This document shows positions 1 through 7,654 of a stretch of 64,000 bases of DNA, piece by piece. The notes under the pieces are model-generated. The model did not search any database, was not told the origin of the DNA, and saw only the letters and a program-made list of their open reading frames with translations. The stretch is taken from the NCBI RefSeq assembly GCF_030409605.1, contig NZ_JAUFQG010000004.1:1178001-1242000 (forward strand), given 5' to 3'. The first letter of the stretch is position 1, and each line of letters begins with the position of its first letter. The translations under genes were made by a program, and so were the position numbers. Origin of the DNA: Simiduia curdlanivorans. GTDB taxonomy: Bacteria > Pseudomonadota > Gammaproteobacteria > Pseudomonadales > Cellvibrionaceae.

Positions 1-798
1 CAAATGATTGCCAATTTTGTTGGCGGTGGCGCGGCCATTTCCGTGTTGGCGAAATCGCTCGGGGCAAATTTATCGGTGGTCAATTTAGGTACTGTGTTTG
101 AGTCGGTCAGCCACGCCAGCATCTTTGATCGAACCATTGCCTCGCAAAGCGGCAATATCGTCAAGCAGCCAGCGATGACTGAGGAGCAACTCCAAACTGC
201 CTTAATGCAGGGTAAAGAAGCGCTCACGCGAGCCAGAAAATCGGGCTGCGAATTGTTCATTGCCGGTGAAATGGGCATTGGCAATACCACCACCACCACG
301 GCGCTATTGGTTAAGCTATTGCATTTACCTGTGACCGATTTAGTGGGCTCTGGCACGGGTTTGAATGCCAAAGGTGTGGCTCATAAAGTCGAGGTGATAG
401 AACGGGCTTTGGCGCGTCACCAGCAAGCTATTTTACCCTTGGATATTTTGCGTTGCCTCGGTGGCTTCGAGCTTGCCGCTTTAGTGGGTAGTTATATTGC
501 GGCTGCACAGGCGGGAATCCCGGTGTTAGTTGATGGTTTTATTTGTACCACGGCAGCGCTGCTGGCTTGCCGGGTGAACCCAGGTGTGGAGGCTTGGTTA
601 ATCCTGGCTCACGCCTCTGCAGAACCCGGCCATAAGGCCGCGGCACAGGCGCTGAATAAAGTACCTTTGTTAGATTTTCAGCTTAGGCTGGGCGAAGCCA
701 GTGGCGCCGCCCTGGCTGTGCCACTGCTGCGCTTAGCCTGTGATTTGCACAATAACATGGCGACCTTTGCTGAAGCCGGTGTTGCCGACAAAGCATGA
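1..798 (+). CDS. cobT: Nicotinate-nucleotide-dimethylbenzimidazole phosphoribosyltransferase, C-terminal part (5' end outside window)
   Basis: This cytoplasmic enzyme makes alpha-ribazole phosphate from nicotinate mononucleotide and 5,6-dimethylbenzimidazole, a step in assembling the lower ligand of cobalamin. The frame is open from the first base, so the gene is cut by the window edge and the ATG at 4 is internal. About 265 residues remain of a usual ~350. Family signatures visible are the ANFVGGGAAISVLA region near the start, the glycine-rich GEMGIGNTTTTTALL stretch, and the C-terminal LRLGEASGAA segment, whose Glu is the expected catalytic base. It overlaps the next gene by four bases (ATGA), which points to translational coupling in a cob operon. 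Confidence 0.93.
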   Translation, partial: QMIANFVGGGAAISVLAKSLGANLSVVNLGTVFESVSHASIFDRTIASQSGNIVKQPAMTEEQLQTALMQGKEALTRARKSGCELFIAGEMGIGNTTTTTALLVKLLHLPVTDLVGSGTGLNAKGVAHKVEVIERALARHQQAILPLDILRCLGGFELAALVGSYIAAAQAGIPVLVDGFICTTAALLACRVNPGVEAWLILAHASAEPGHKAAAQALNKVPLLDFQLRLGEASGAALAVPLLRLACDLHNNMATFAEAGVADKA

Positions 799-1436
799 CG
801 GCCACCCTAGAGCACAGCGCCACCAGCGTCTACCTACTGCGCCACGGCCAATGCGAGGGCGGGCAAATCTTTCGCGGTCACACCGATTCGGCACCCACAG
901 AGGTGGGCCGGCACTTGATGGCAAGGCGGTTGAACTCATTAGCGGGGCAATCGCTGACGGCAGTTGTAAGTTCTCCGGCGCAGCGCTGTCAGCTTGCTGC
1001 TGAGGCCTTTGCCAGTGATCAATCTCTGGCCTTTATTGGCGAACAAGGCTTTTTAGAGATAGATTTTGGCGAGTGGGAAGGGCAGTTGGTATCTGCGGTT
1101 GCAGACCGTATGCCCCGAGAATTGGAACAATTTTGGCGCGACCCGGTTAGCTATACCCCACCCATGGGCGAGACGCTGCTGGCTTTCCAAGCACGCGTGA
1201 CGGCGGCGTGGCAGAAGTTATTGGCGCAGTATCGCGGCCAGCGCCTAGTGTTGGTCACCCACGGTGGCGTTATTAGGATGATATTGGCCAATGTACTCGC
1301 CATGCCTCTGCGCCCGCTTTCGCATCTAGCCGTGCCACACGGGTGCTTGTCTTGCGTGCAATATCACCATGCAGAGGGTAAACCGGATTGGCCGCAGCTG
1401 CTGTTTCACAATGGTCGGGTGGGCGATGACAACTAG
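795..1436 (+). CDS. cobC: Alpha-ribazole phosphatase, histidine phosphatase family
   Basis: The product (213 aa) should remove the phosphate from alpha-ribazole 5'-phosphate. The N-terminal RHG motif (R16-H17-G18) carries the phosphohistidine nucleophile. The second-half VTHGGVIRM motif gives the other active-site His. Position between cobT and cobS supports the cobalamin role over a general phosphoglycerate-mutase-like function. The start overlaps the cobT stop and the end overlaps the cobS start, so the three genes are tightly coupled. The phosphatase family is certain; the exact substrate is inferred from context. Confidence 0.88.
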   Translation: MTATLEHSATSVYLLRHGQCEGGQIFRGHTDSAPTEVGRHLMARRLNSLAGQSLTAVVSSPAQRCQLAAEAFASDQSLAFIGEQGFLEIDFGEWEGQLVSAVADRMPRELEQFWRDPVSYTPPMGETLLAFQARVTAAWQKLLAQYRGQRLVLVTHGGVIRMILANVLAMPLRPLSHLAVPHGCLSCVQYHHAEGKPDWPQLLFHNGRVGDDN

Positions 1437-2178
1437 TTTTTGGCTGGCGCTGATGTTTTTAACGCGCATCCCCGCGCCGAAGTTGAGGGTAGTGACTGAC
1501 CGGGATCACGGCCGCGCCCTGGCCTTCTTTCCGCTTATCGGTTTAATTCTCGGCTTGCTGTTAGCGGCGATGTGGTTTTTGTTGCCCGCGTCGATGCCGC
1601 TATTATCGGCAGCGCTGTTGCTCTTGGTGTGGGTTTTTATCACCGGTGGTTTGCACATCGATGGCCTAGCAGATTCCGCCGATGCCTGGTTGGGCGGCTT
1701 AGGCGATAAGGCGCGCACCCTCGAGATCATGAAAGATCCGCGCGCCGGCAGCGCGGCGATTATGGCAGTGGTGTGTGTGTTGTTGGTTAAATTTGCTGCG
1801 CTGGCGAGTTTTGCCGGCTCCGACGGCATGTTGGCGGTTATGATAGCGCCGGTGATTGGCCGCTGTGTGCCCGCGCTATTGTTTTTGACCACGCCCTATG
1901 CCCGAACAATTGGTTTAGCCTCGCCGATGCTGCACAATGCCGAGCCGCGCCTATGCCTAGGGGTGGTCGCGGCGCTGCTGATGTTGGTATCCGCCGCGCT
2001 GTTTAGCCTGCTGGCCTGGTACGTCATTGTTTTTTGGCTGCTATTGGCGGCCTTGCTATGGGCGCTGCGTAGCTTGATGCTCGCGCGCATTGAGGGTGTA
2101 ACCGGTGATACGGTAGGTGCCAGCGTAGAGATTATTGAAATGTCGGCCTTAGTGTTGATGTTGCTATTCATGCAATAG
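1426..2178 (+). CDS. cobS: Adenosylcobinamide-GDP ribazoletransferase (cobalamin synthase)
   Basis: This integral inner-membrane enzyme joins adenosylcobinamide-GDP to alpha-ribazole (or its phosphate), the last assembly step of cobalamin. The chosen ATG gives MTTSFWLALMFLTRIPAP, a typical CobS N-terminus. In-frame starts at 1369 and 1411 would add residues that lie within cobC and do not look like CobS. The motif GGLHIDGLADSADAWLGG is the conserved acidic, Mg-binding segment of the family. About 250 aa with several hydrophobic helices fits the usual length. It overlaps cobC by 11 bases and is the last recognisable gene of the operon. Confidence 0.93.
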   Translation: MTTSFWLALMFLTRIPAPKLRVVTDRDHGRALAFFPLIGLILGLLLAAMWFLLPASMPLLSAALLLLVWVFITGGLHIDGLADSADAWLGGLGDKARTLEIMKDPRAGSAAIMAVVCVLLVKFAALASFAGSDGMLAVMIAPVIGRCVPALLFLTTPYARTIGLASPMLHNAEPRLCLGVVAALLMLVSAALFSLLAWYVIVFWLLLAALLWALRSLMLARIEGVTGDTVGASVEIIEMSALVLMLLFMQ

Positions 2179-2254
2179 AACACATAAACCAGTGCCAGAA
2201 AGTGTCGTAAACGGTAAAAAATTGCATTTAAAAATCATGTTAAAAAGGTGCGTT

Positions 2255-2485
2255 ATGGAGTGGGATTTTTTATTGGCAACACTGATGAACTTAACGGTGA
2301 ATTTGGTGTACACCTTAGTGGCGCTCTTTGTGGGTGTGAAATCGCTGTTGTTAATTGATGACAAGCTGATGAAAACCATTAGCTTCGAAGAAGAACTTAA
2401 AAAAGGCAATGTCGCGGTCGCCATTTTTGCCTCGTCTATTTTGATTTTTGTTGCACTCATCGTGACCTTCGGCTTTAAAGGCTAA
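2255..2485 (+). CDS. DUF350-family small membrane protein
   Basis: The 76-residue product has two hydrophobic segments separated by a short charged stretch (IDDKLMKTISFEEELKKGN) and ends in FGFKG. This matches the DUF350 pattern, where a LID...EEELKKGNVAVAIFASS core precedes the last helix. The function of the family is unknown. ATG 2255 is preferred over an upstream start at 2192 because AAGGTG lies just ahead of it and the extra residues are not hydrophobic. The stop codon overlaps the next start (TAATG), suggesting the two proteins are made together. Confidence 0.7.
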   Translation: MEWDFLLATLMNLTVNLVYTLVALFVGVKSLLLIDDKLMKTISFEEELKKGNVAVAIFASSILIFVALIVTFGFKG

Positions 2486-3303
2486 TGGGCAAGCTGGTAT
2501 TTTGGGTGGGTGTGCTGTTGCTGTTGAGTCAGTTTTTCGCATCGCTAAAACAAAAAACTGAAGAACAGGTGCTAACGGATCGCGCCCTGAGTGCCGAAGA
2601 CTTGTTGCTTAGCGAAGCACTGGAAAAAATCTCGGCGGAGGAAGCCCAGCAAGGGCCTAAGCCCGGTGAGGTAGAGATTATCGCGCGCGGCAAACGCGTT
2701 GGTGAGTCGCAGCTGCATACGCTGCTGGGCTTAGATAACAAACGCTCGGCTTTTTTTACCTATAAATTTTACGGTGTAGAAAATGCCACTGCCTCGGCTA
2801 TGGGGGTGGATAAAAAACATCACTTCGTAAACGCCTACCTCGAGGGTTACAGCCCGTTCGAAACAGACAATGTTTTTATTCCCTTGTCGGTTTTGGCGCG
2901 TCGTAAAACCTATATGCTCGACAACCTTAACTATGGCGCCGAAGAAATTTGGCAAACCAGCAAACAGGCACATGTTTTTACCCGCGGCGATTGTGAAGAC
3001 CACGCCATTGCGCTAGCCGATTGGTTAATTGCCATGGGTGAAGATGCGCGCGTTGCCCTAGGGCGCTATCAAGGCGGCGGTCACGCTTGGGTGGTGCTGA
3101 TAAAAGATAATAAAGAATACATTTTAGAGGCCACCAAAAAGCAGGGTTTGGGGGTAAAGCGCTTTCCGCTCGCGGCGGCCATGCCAGACTACCAACCGGA
3201 ATATCAATTCAACCGCACCCAGTTTTGGCACAACGTGGGCTCTCCTGCCATCACCCAGTATCGTTCGGCGCAGTGGCTCGAGAAGAGCCGATTTCTGCGC
3301 TAA
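2485..3303 (+). CDS. Transglutaminase-like cysteine protease-fold protein, membrane-anchored
   Basis: The product (272 aa) begins with a hydrophobic segment (residues ~2-18) that could be an uncleaved anchor or signal peptide. A transglutaminase/BTLCP-type core follows, with candidate catalytic Cys170 in RGDCEDHA, His200 in GGGHAWVV and Glu215 in ILEAT. The Cys-His-acid order is that of transglutaminase-like proteases. Substrate and reaction are unknown. It is translationally coupled to the DUF350 protein upstream. The core fold is fairly clear; any periplasmic processing role is inference. Confidence 0.68.
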   Translation: MGKLVFWVGVLLLLSQFFASLKQKTEEQVLTDRALSAEDLLLSEALEKISAEEAQQGPKPGEVEIIARGKRVGESQLHTLLGLDNKRSAFFTYKFYGVENATASAMGVDKKHHFVNAYLEGYSPFETDNVFIPLSVLARRKTYMLDNLNYGAEEIWQTSKQAHVFTRGDCEDHAIALADWLIAMGEDARVALGRYQGGGHAWVVLIKDNKEYILEATKKQGLGVKRFPLAAAMPDYQPEYQFNRTQFWHNVGSPAITQYRSAQWLEKSRFLR

Positions 3304-3332
3304 ACCTCAGCCCTAAGAGTGAGCCCTAAGTC

Positions 3333-3782
3333 TCAGTCAGAATTCACGGGCAAAATATCCTCTGGCCCCAAGCGTCGGCCGTCAGCAGACATCACACTTA
3401 ACGGTTGTATTGGCTGGCGGTTTTTCCGGTCGATAAAGGTGAGCGGCGAGCGCTCCGGATCGGAGCGCCACTTATCGAACCACTGGGCGTAGCCAATCAA
3501 AATTGGCATGAGCTCCCAGCCTTTGTGGGTCAGCTTGTATTCCATGCGCCGCCCACCTTCTTGTACTGGCTGCTTGGTCAACACCTCTTCCAGTTCTAAC
3601 CGCTTTAAGCGCTCGGTCAGAATGTTGCGTGAAATCCCTAGGCTCTCTACTAGCTGGTCAAACCGGCAAGTACCGCCTTCTAGCATCAGGTTGCGTAGCA
3701 CCAGCATGGACCACCATTCACCCACGATTTCCATGGAGCGGGCCACAGGGCAGCAGGAGTGCGAAAAGCTGTTTTTGACCAT
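3333..3782 (-). CDS. HxlR-family transcriptional regulator
   Basis: This 149-residue cytoplasmic winged-helix protein has the HxlR hallmarks: a Cys-containing N-terminus (HSCCPVARSMEIVGEWWS), the central RFDQLVESLGISRNILTERLKRL recognition region, and the wing GGRRMEYKLTHKGWEL. ATG 3782 is preferred because it places CCPVA near the N-terminus as in the family and has AAAGGCAG upstream. An upstream in-frame start at 3896 would add 38 residues unlike the family. The paired cysteines suggest, but do not prove, a thiol- or electrophile-sensing role. It is divergent from the small secreted gene at 3909, the likeliest target besides itself. Confidence 0.85.
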   Translation of the reverse strand: MVKNSFSHSCCPVARSMEIVGEWWSMLVLRNLMLEGGTCRFDQLVESLGISRNILTERLKRLELEEVLTKQPVQEGGRRMEYKLTHKGWELMPILIGYAQWFDKWRSDPERSPLTFIDRKNRQPIQPLSVMSADGRRLGPEDILPVNSD

Positions 3783-3812
3783 AGGGTTCTGCCTTTGACT
3801 TTTAACTGATAT

Positions 3813-3840
3813 TAGTTGCATAAAAGAACTAAAGCAACTA
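3813..3840. promoter_or_regulatory. Inverted repeat, candidate HxlR operator
   Basis: TAGTTGC (3813-3819) and GCAACTA (3834-3840) form a perfect 7-bp inverted repeat with a 14-bp spacer. A third half-site GCAACT lies at 3857-3862, inside the small palindrome CAACTGTTG. All lie between the divergent HxlR gene and the secreted-protein gene, where an autoregulatory operator is expected. Binding is inferred. Confidence 0.45.
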
Positions 3841-3908
3841 TTATAAGTTCCGTTAAGCAACTGTTGTTTTATGAAACTTATCTTTAACGTGAGCATAGGG
3901 TGTATCAG

Positions 3909-4229
3909 ATGAAATTATCTCAAATGATCAAAGCGGCCGCCTCGGGCCTGCTGTTGGTGGGTGCAGCGCAATTATCTGCTGGCGAGTTTAACCAAGGTCA
4001 GGCGCGTGAATTTTGTGAGGCCAAAGTGTCTGAGTCGCAAGCCGATCAGTCTGACTTTGCTTTTCGCCGCAAAGCCGTGACCAATTACCGTCGAGGTGTT
4101 TACACCTTCATGTTTAACTACACGGCCAAAGCCGAGGGCGAAACCGTGTCGCGCAAAGTGAAATGCGAAGTGACCAAAGCCGGTGAACTGCAGGCGCTTG
4201 ACGTGCAAAACGGGCGCTGGAGCTTTTAA
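3909..4229 (+). CDS. Small secreted protein of unknown function
   Basis: The product (106 aa from ATG 3909) starts with a typical signal peptide: a Lys, a hydrophobic AASGLLLVGAAQL core, then a small-residue cleavage region around SAG. The mature part is about 80 residues with two cysteines (FCEAKV and VKCEV) that could form a periplasmic disulfide. I do not recognise a family. A GTG at 3900 is possible, but ATG 3909 has TAGGG at a better distance. It is divergent from the HxlR regulator and followed by a strong terminator, so it is probably a single-gene unit. Confidence 0.65.
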   Translation: MKLSQMIKAAASGLLLVGAAQLSAGEFNQGQAREFCEAKVSESQADQSDFAFRRKAVTNYRRGVYTFMFNYTAKAEGETVSRKVKCEVTKAGELQALDVQNGRWSF

Positions 4230-4256
4230 TCGCTGCAGTGTTGATTGTCACTAACT

Positions 4257-4300
4257 GTGCGCGCCAACGGCTGTCGCTGCGCGCACGGTTGTTTTTGTTT
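4257..4300 (+). terminator. Rho-independent terminator
   Basis: GTGCGCGC (4257-4264) pairs with GCGCGCAC (4279-4286), followed by a T-rich run to 4300. It ends the small secreted gene. Confidence 0.8.
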
Positions 4301-4670
4301 AACGTCAACCTAAGTACTTCAGTCCTCAACTCTCAGTCCTCAAACCGTACACCAGTAAGCAGCGTTGAGCTCAAAGTCTGTGACTCACTTCCGCTGCATA
4401 ACCAGCTACTTACAACCCAACGTCAGCATCAGCCGCCAAAACAAACCCCTGCCCAGTTAGCTACTCGGGTCCCTCGTTCAGCAGTCACTATTGATCAACC
4501 ATGGCTGCGCATGGGCGATAGAGCTGACTCGGTAAAAGTAGCGCGACGATCGTCGCTTAGCCCAATGCGTCGCCCCTTAGGTGGATCTACGGCATAATCA
4601 CGGATTCGTAAACCAAGGAATTGGCGATCTAGCTCGTCTAATGCTGGAACAGGGAAAATAACCGTGCCCC
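4301..4670. other. Intergenic region with no supported gene
   Basis: An open frame covers most of 4238-4597, but it starts inside the terminator, lacks a good ribosome binding site and its Ser/Arg/Gln-rich translation resembles no protein family. The promoter of the sigma-factor gene should lie here, though I see no convincing -35/-10 pair. Confidence 0.5.
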
Positions 4671-5231
4671 ATGACCGATAGCAATTTAATCAAAGCGGCG
4701 CAAGCTGGCGACCGGCAGGCGTTTGCGCGCTTGGTCGAAGCGCACTACGACCTGATGTTTCGCTGCGCCATGAAATGGTGTGGGGTAAAAGCCGATGCCG
4801 AAGATATCACCCAGCAGGCCTGTATTAAATTGGCGCGCTCGCTTGGGCAATTTCGTTTTGAATCCGCCTTTGAGACTTGGCTGTACCGCTTGGTGATCAA
4901 TTGCGCTAAGGATTGGCAGCAAGCCCAGGGCCGGCACCAGCGCCGCCGAGCCCACGAAACGCCGGAGCAGCCATTGCTCGATCAACAGCCCAGCCTTAAT
5001 GAAAATCCGGAAGCGAGTTTGTTTTTGTTGAGTGTGTTGGCCTGGATCGCGCTGATGGGCGAGGGTTTTAAAGAGGCCGTGTTGCTGGTGCTAGGCGAGG
5101 GGCTCAATCACAAAGAGGCGGCCGAGGTGTTACAGGTGAAAGAAAGTACCGTGTCGTGGCGGCTGCATGAAGTGCGAAAGCGCTTAAAGCAATGGCACGC
5201 GGAAGGAGGGGTTAGCTATGAGCGACCGTAA
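4671..5231 (+). CDS. ECF-type RNA polymerase sigma factor
   Basis: The 186-residue product has the two-domain layout of extracytoplasmic-function sigma factors. Region 2 (residues ~21-85) includes LVEAHYDLMFRCAMKW and the -10-binding helix around FETWLYRLVINCAKDW. Region 4 (~135-180) contains the helix-turn-helix LNHKEAAEVLQVKESTVSWRL. The linker is charged and variable. Its last 14 bases overlap the next gene, whose product has a single membrane helix after a cytoplasmic N-terminus. That is the usual place for a cognate anti-sigma factor. Confidence 0.9.
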   Translation: MTDSNLIKAAQAGDRQAFARLVEAHYDLMFRCAMKWCGVKADAEDITQQACIKLARSLGQFRFESAFETWLYRLVINCAKDWQQAQGRHQRRRAHETPEQPLLDQQPSLNENPEASLFLLSVLAWIALMGEGFKEAVLLVLGEGLNHKEAAEVLQVKESTVSWRLHEVRKRLKQWHAEGGVSYERP

Positions 5232-7371
5232 ACCAGAGCAAGATTTGCAAGATGCATTCGATGACGCGGCGGCTGTTAACGCCAGTGTCGATGCCCGGGC
5301 GCGGGCGCTTCAGGCGGCACTGACGGCCTTCGACCAGGTGCAAGATGAAAAAAAATTCGCTGAGCACCAAGGATTTATCCAGCGCTGCCGTCAAAGGGTT
5401 AAATCCATAACCCCGAGACTCAATATCATGGCAAATTTTCAACGCAAATGGCTTTACACCGGCATGGCAGCGGCAAGTGTAGCGGCACTGGCTTTAATGG
5501 TGACCCAGCAAATGCCTGCACCCGATGTCGATGGCAATGCCCCGGTGTTTTCCGCTGAGACAAAGAAGGCTGCAGAGCAAAGGCTGCGCGCGCAAAAGCA
5601 GAACCAACACGCTGTCGAGTCCGAGGCCGCGCGCCAAACAGCGTCGACTTCCGGCCGAGCTGACCTAGCCACCAATCAGCCCAAGGCGTCTAAAGACGAA
5701 GCTTATTCCGTGGCTGAAGCTGAACCCGTGTTGATGGAAGAGGTTGCGCCATCGGTCATGCAGGATAGCGCGATGGCGGCAGTGCAAATGGCGCCCGCCA
5801 AAGAGAAGCTGGCTCAAGCAATGCCCGCTTCGCCGCCGCAGGTGGCTCGATTTGCGCCAGCACCTCAATCAGTCGCCCTAGGTGCGCAGGCTTCTACGGT
5901 CATGTCGCCCGATGTGATTGCGCCGGCACCTTATACTGATGTCGGCCGCGACGATTTCGAAAGCGTCGAGGAAAACCGTGTAAAGCGGGTGGCCGATGCA
6001 CCTGTCTCTACCTTTTCCACTGATGTGGATACTGCCTCCTACAGTTTTGTGCGTCGACAATTAAACCAAGGGGTATTGCCACAAAAAGATGCGGTGCGCT
6101 TGGAAGAAATGTTGAATTATTTTGATTACGACTATCCTCTACCCGAAGGAAAGTCACAGCCCTTTACCACGAATGTTGTGGTGAGCGATTCGCCTTGGAC
6201 TGCCGGCAATAAGCTCATGCACATTGGAATTAAGGGCTACCAAATTTCTGCCGCGCAAAAGCCAAAAACCAATTTAGTGTTTTTATTGGATGTGTCGGGC
6301 TCTATGAATAGCCCAGATAAATTACCGCTGGTGAAGCAATCCATGGAGTTGCTGTTAAGTCAACTCAACCCAGACGACACTATCGCTATTGCCGTTTATG
6401 CCGGTGCGGCTGGCACCGTGCTGGCGCCAACTCCAGCTAAAGAAAAGCAGAAAATTCTACAAGCGTTAAACCAATTGCAAGCGGGGGGATCAACCGCTGG
6501 CGCTGAAGGTATCAAACTCGCCTATCAATTAGCGGCGCAAAATTTTGATAAACAGGCGGTGAATCGTATTGTGTTGGCCACCGATGGCGATTTCAATGTG
6601 GGCATTACCGATCGCGATGAATTGAAAGGCTTTGTCGAACGCGAGCGGGAAAAAGGTATTTATCTCTCGGTGTTGGGCTTTGGCCAGGGCAACTACCACG
6701 ATCACTTGATGCAGGAGTTGGCGCAAAACGGCAATGGTGTTGCGGCCTATATTGATACCTTGAGCGAGGCGCAAAAAGTCTTAGTGACCGAGGCCACCAG
6801 CGCTTTGTTCCCCATCGCCCAAGACGTAAAAATTCAAGTGGAATTTAACCCCGCAACCGTGGCCGAATATCGCTTGCTGGGCTATGAAACTCGCGCCTTA
6901 AATCGCGAAGATTTTAACAATGATAAAGTCGATGCCGGCGACATAGGTGCGGGCCACACGGTGACGGCAATCTACGAGCTGACGCCCGTGGGTGGCAAAA
7001 CATTGATGGAGGCAACGCGCTACGAACAAACAGCCGCCAAGGACACGCCTAAATCCAATGAGTTTGCGCTGGTGAAGCTGCGCTATAAGTTACCCGGCGA
7101 GAAAACGTCGAAACTCATCTCTCAGGTGGTGCAAGCGGAAAATACCGCCAATGAACGCACCCGAGTCGCGGCCTGGGTGTTGCAGGAAACTCAGTTCGCC
7201 ACCGCTGTAGCCGGTTTTGCGCAACTGCTTAAAGGCAGTAGCTACACCGGTAGCTGGAGCTACGACGATGCTCTCGCCCTCGCGCAAGCCAATAAGGGCG
7301 ATGACCCCTATGGTTATAGGACGGAATTTGTTCAATTGGTGCGCAAGGCGAAAATGGCGAAAAACATGTAA
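5218..7371 (+). CDS. Membrane-anchored von Willebrand factor A protein, YfbK-like
   Basis: The product (717 aa) has a ~76-residue charged cytoplasmic N-terminus, one membrane helix (residues 78-97), a long Ala/Gln/Pro-rich linker to about residue 240, a YfbK-type N-terminal region (VSTFSTDVDTASYSFVRRQLN), a VWA domain with a complete MIDAS start DVSGS at 358-362, and a C-terminal DUF3520-like region ending in DDPYGYRTEFVQLVRKA. The domains should sit in the periplasm. GGAAGGAGG precedes the start at 5218, giving tight coupling to the sigma gene. The position suggests the cytoplasmic part restrains the sigma factor, but no zinc anti-sigma motif (HxxxCxxC) is present. Confidence 0.85.
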   Translation: MSDRKPEQDLQDAFDDAAAVNASVDARARALQAALTAFDQVQDEKKFAEHQGFIQRCRQRVKSITPRLNIMANFQRKWLYTGMAAASVAALALMVTQQMPAPDVDGNAPVFSAETKKAAEQRLRAQKQNQHAVESEAARQTASTSGRADLATNQPKASKDEAYSVAEAEPVLMEEVAPSVMQDSAMAAVQMAPAKEKLAQAMPASPPQVARFAPAPQSVALGAQASTVMSPDVIAPAPYTDVGRDDFESVEENRVKRVADAPVSTFSTDVDTASYSFVRRQLNQGVLPQKDAVRLEEMLNYFDYDYPLPEGKSQPFTTNVVVSDSPWTAGNKLMHIGIKGYQISAAQKPKTNLVFLLDVSGSMNSPDKLPLVKQSMELLLSQLNPDDTIAIAVYAGAAGTVLAPTPAKEKQKILQALNQLQAGGSTAGAEGIKLAYQLAAQNFDKQAVNRIVLATDGDFNVGITDRDELKGFVEREREKGIYLSVLGFGQGNYHDHLMQELAQNGNGVAAYIDTLSEAQKVLVTEATSALFPIAQDVKIQVEFNPATVAEYRLLGYETRALNREDFNNDKVDAGDIGAGHTVTAIYELTPVGGKTLMEATRYEQTAAKDTPKSNEFALVKLRYKLPGEKTSKLISQVVQAENTANERTRVAAWVLQETQFATAVAGFAQLLKGSSYTGSWSYDDALALAQANKGDDPYGYRTEFVQLVRKAKMAKNM

Positions 7372-7400
7372 CCAAAACCAAGTAATAATTTTCTACGCAC

Positions 7401-7436
7401 AAGAGAAAAAAGCGCCAAAGCCGGCGCTTTTCTCTT
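7401..7436 (+). terminator. Rho-independent terminator after the VWA gene
   Basis: AAGAGAAAAAAGCGCC (7401-7416) pairs with GGCGCTTTTCTCTT (7423-7436), with two unpaired As. The A/T-rich stem base supplies the U-tract. Confidence 0.8.
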
Positions 7437-7485
7437 ATAGACTAGCAAGCGAATAAATCAGTTGGTTTATCAAATCAATCGCTAA

Positions 7486-7614
7486 GGAACCTCTGAATAA
7501 CTCTGGTACCGCTCTGCGTGACCTGTAGCGGTCAGCCGCAAGGCGAGTTTCGCAGCTAATGGCCGTAGCCCTTAGCAAGAAGCCAGAGCGGCACCAGAGT
7601 TATTCAGAGGTTCC
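7486..7614. mobile_element. 129-bp MITE-like element with ~31-bp terminal inverted repeats
   Basis: The ends GGAACCTCTGAATAACTCTG (from 7486) and its inverse (ending at 7614) form about 31 bp of terminal inverted repeat with one mismatch. The sequence CTAA flanks both sides (7482-7485 and 7615-7618), as expected of a 4-bp target duplication of the YTAR type made by IS5-family transposases. The interior holds no open frame of note. No full-length parent insertion sequence is present in the window, so movement would need a transposase from elsewhere. The family assignment is inference from the target duplication and end sequence. Confidence 0.75.
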
Positions 7615-7654
7615 CTAACCAAACTAATTGCGCATCAAATAAAAAGGAAAGATC

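Noticed and set aside
4238..4597. 119-codon open frame after the small secreted gene
   Set aside because: It begins inside a rho-independent terminator, has no good ribosome binding site and its composition is not protein-like.
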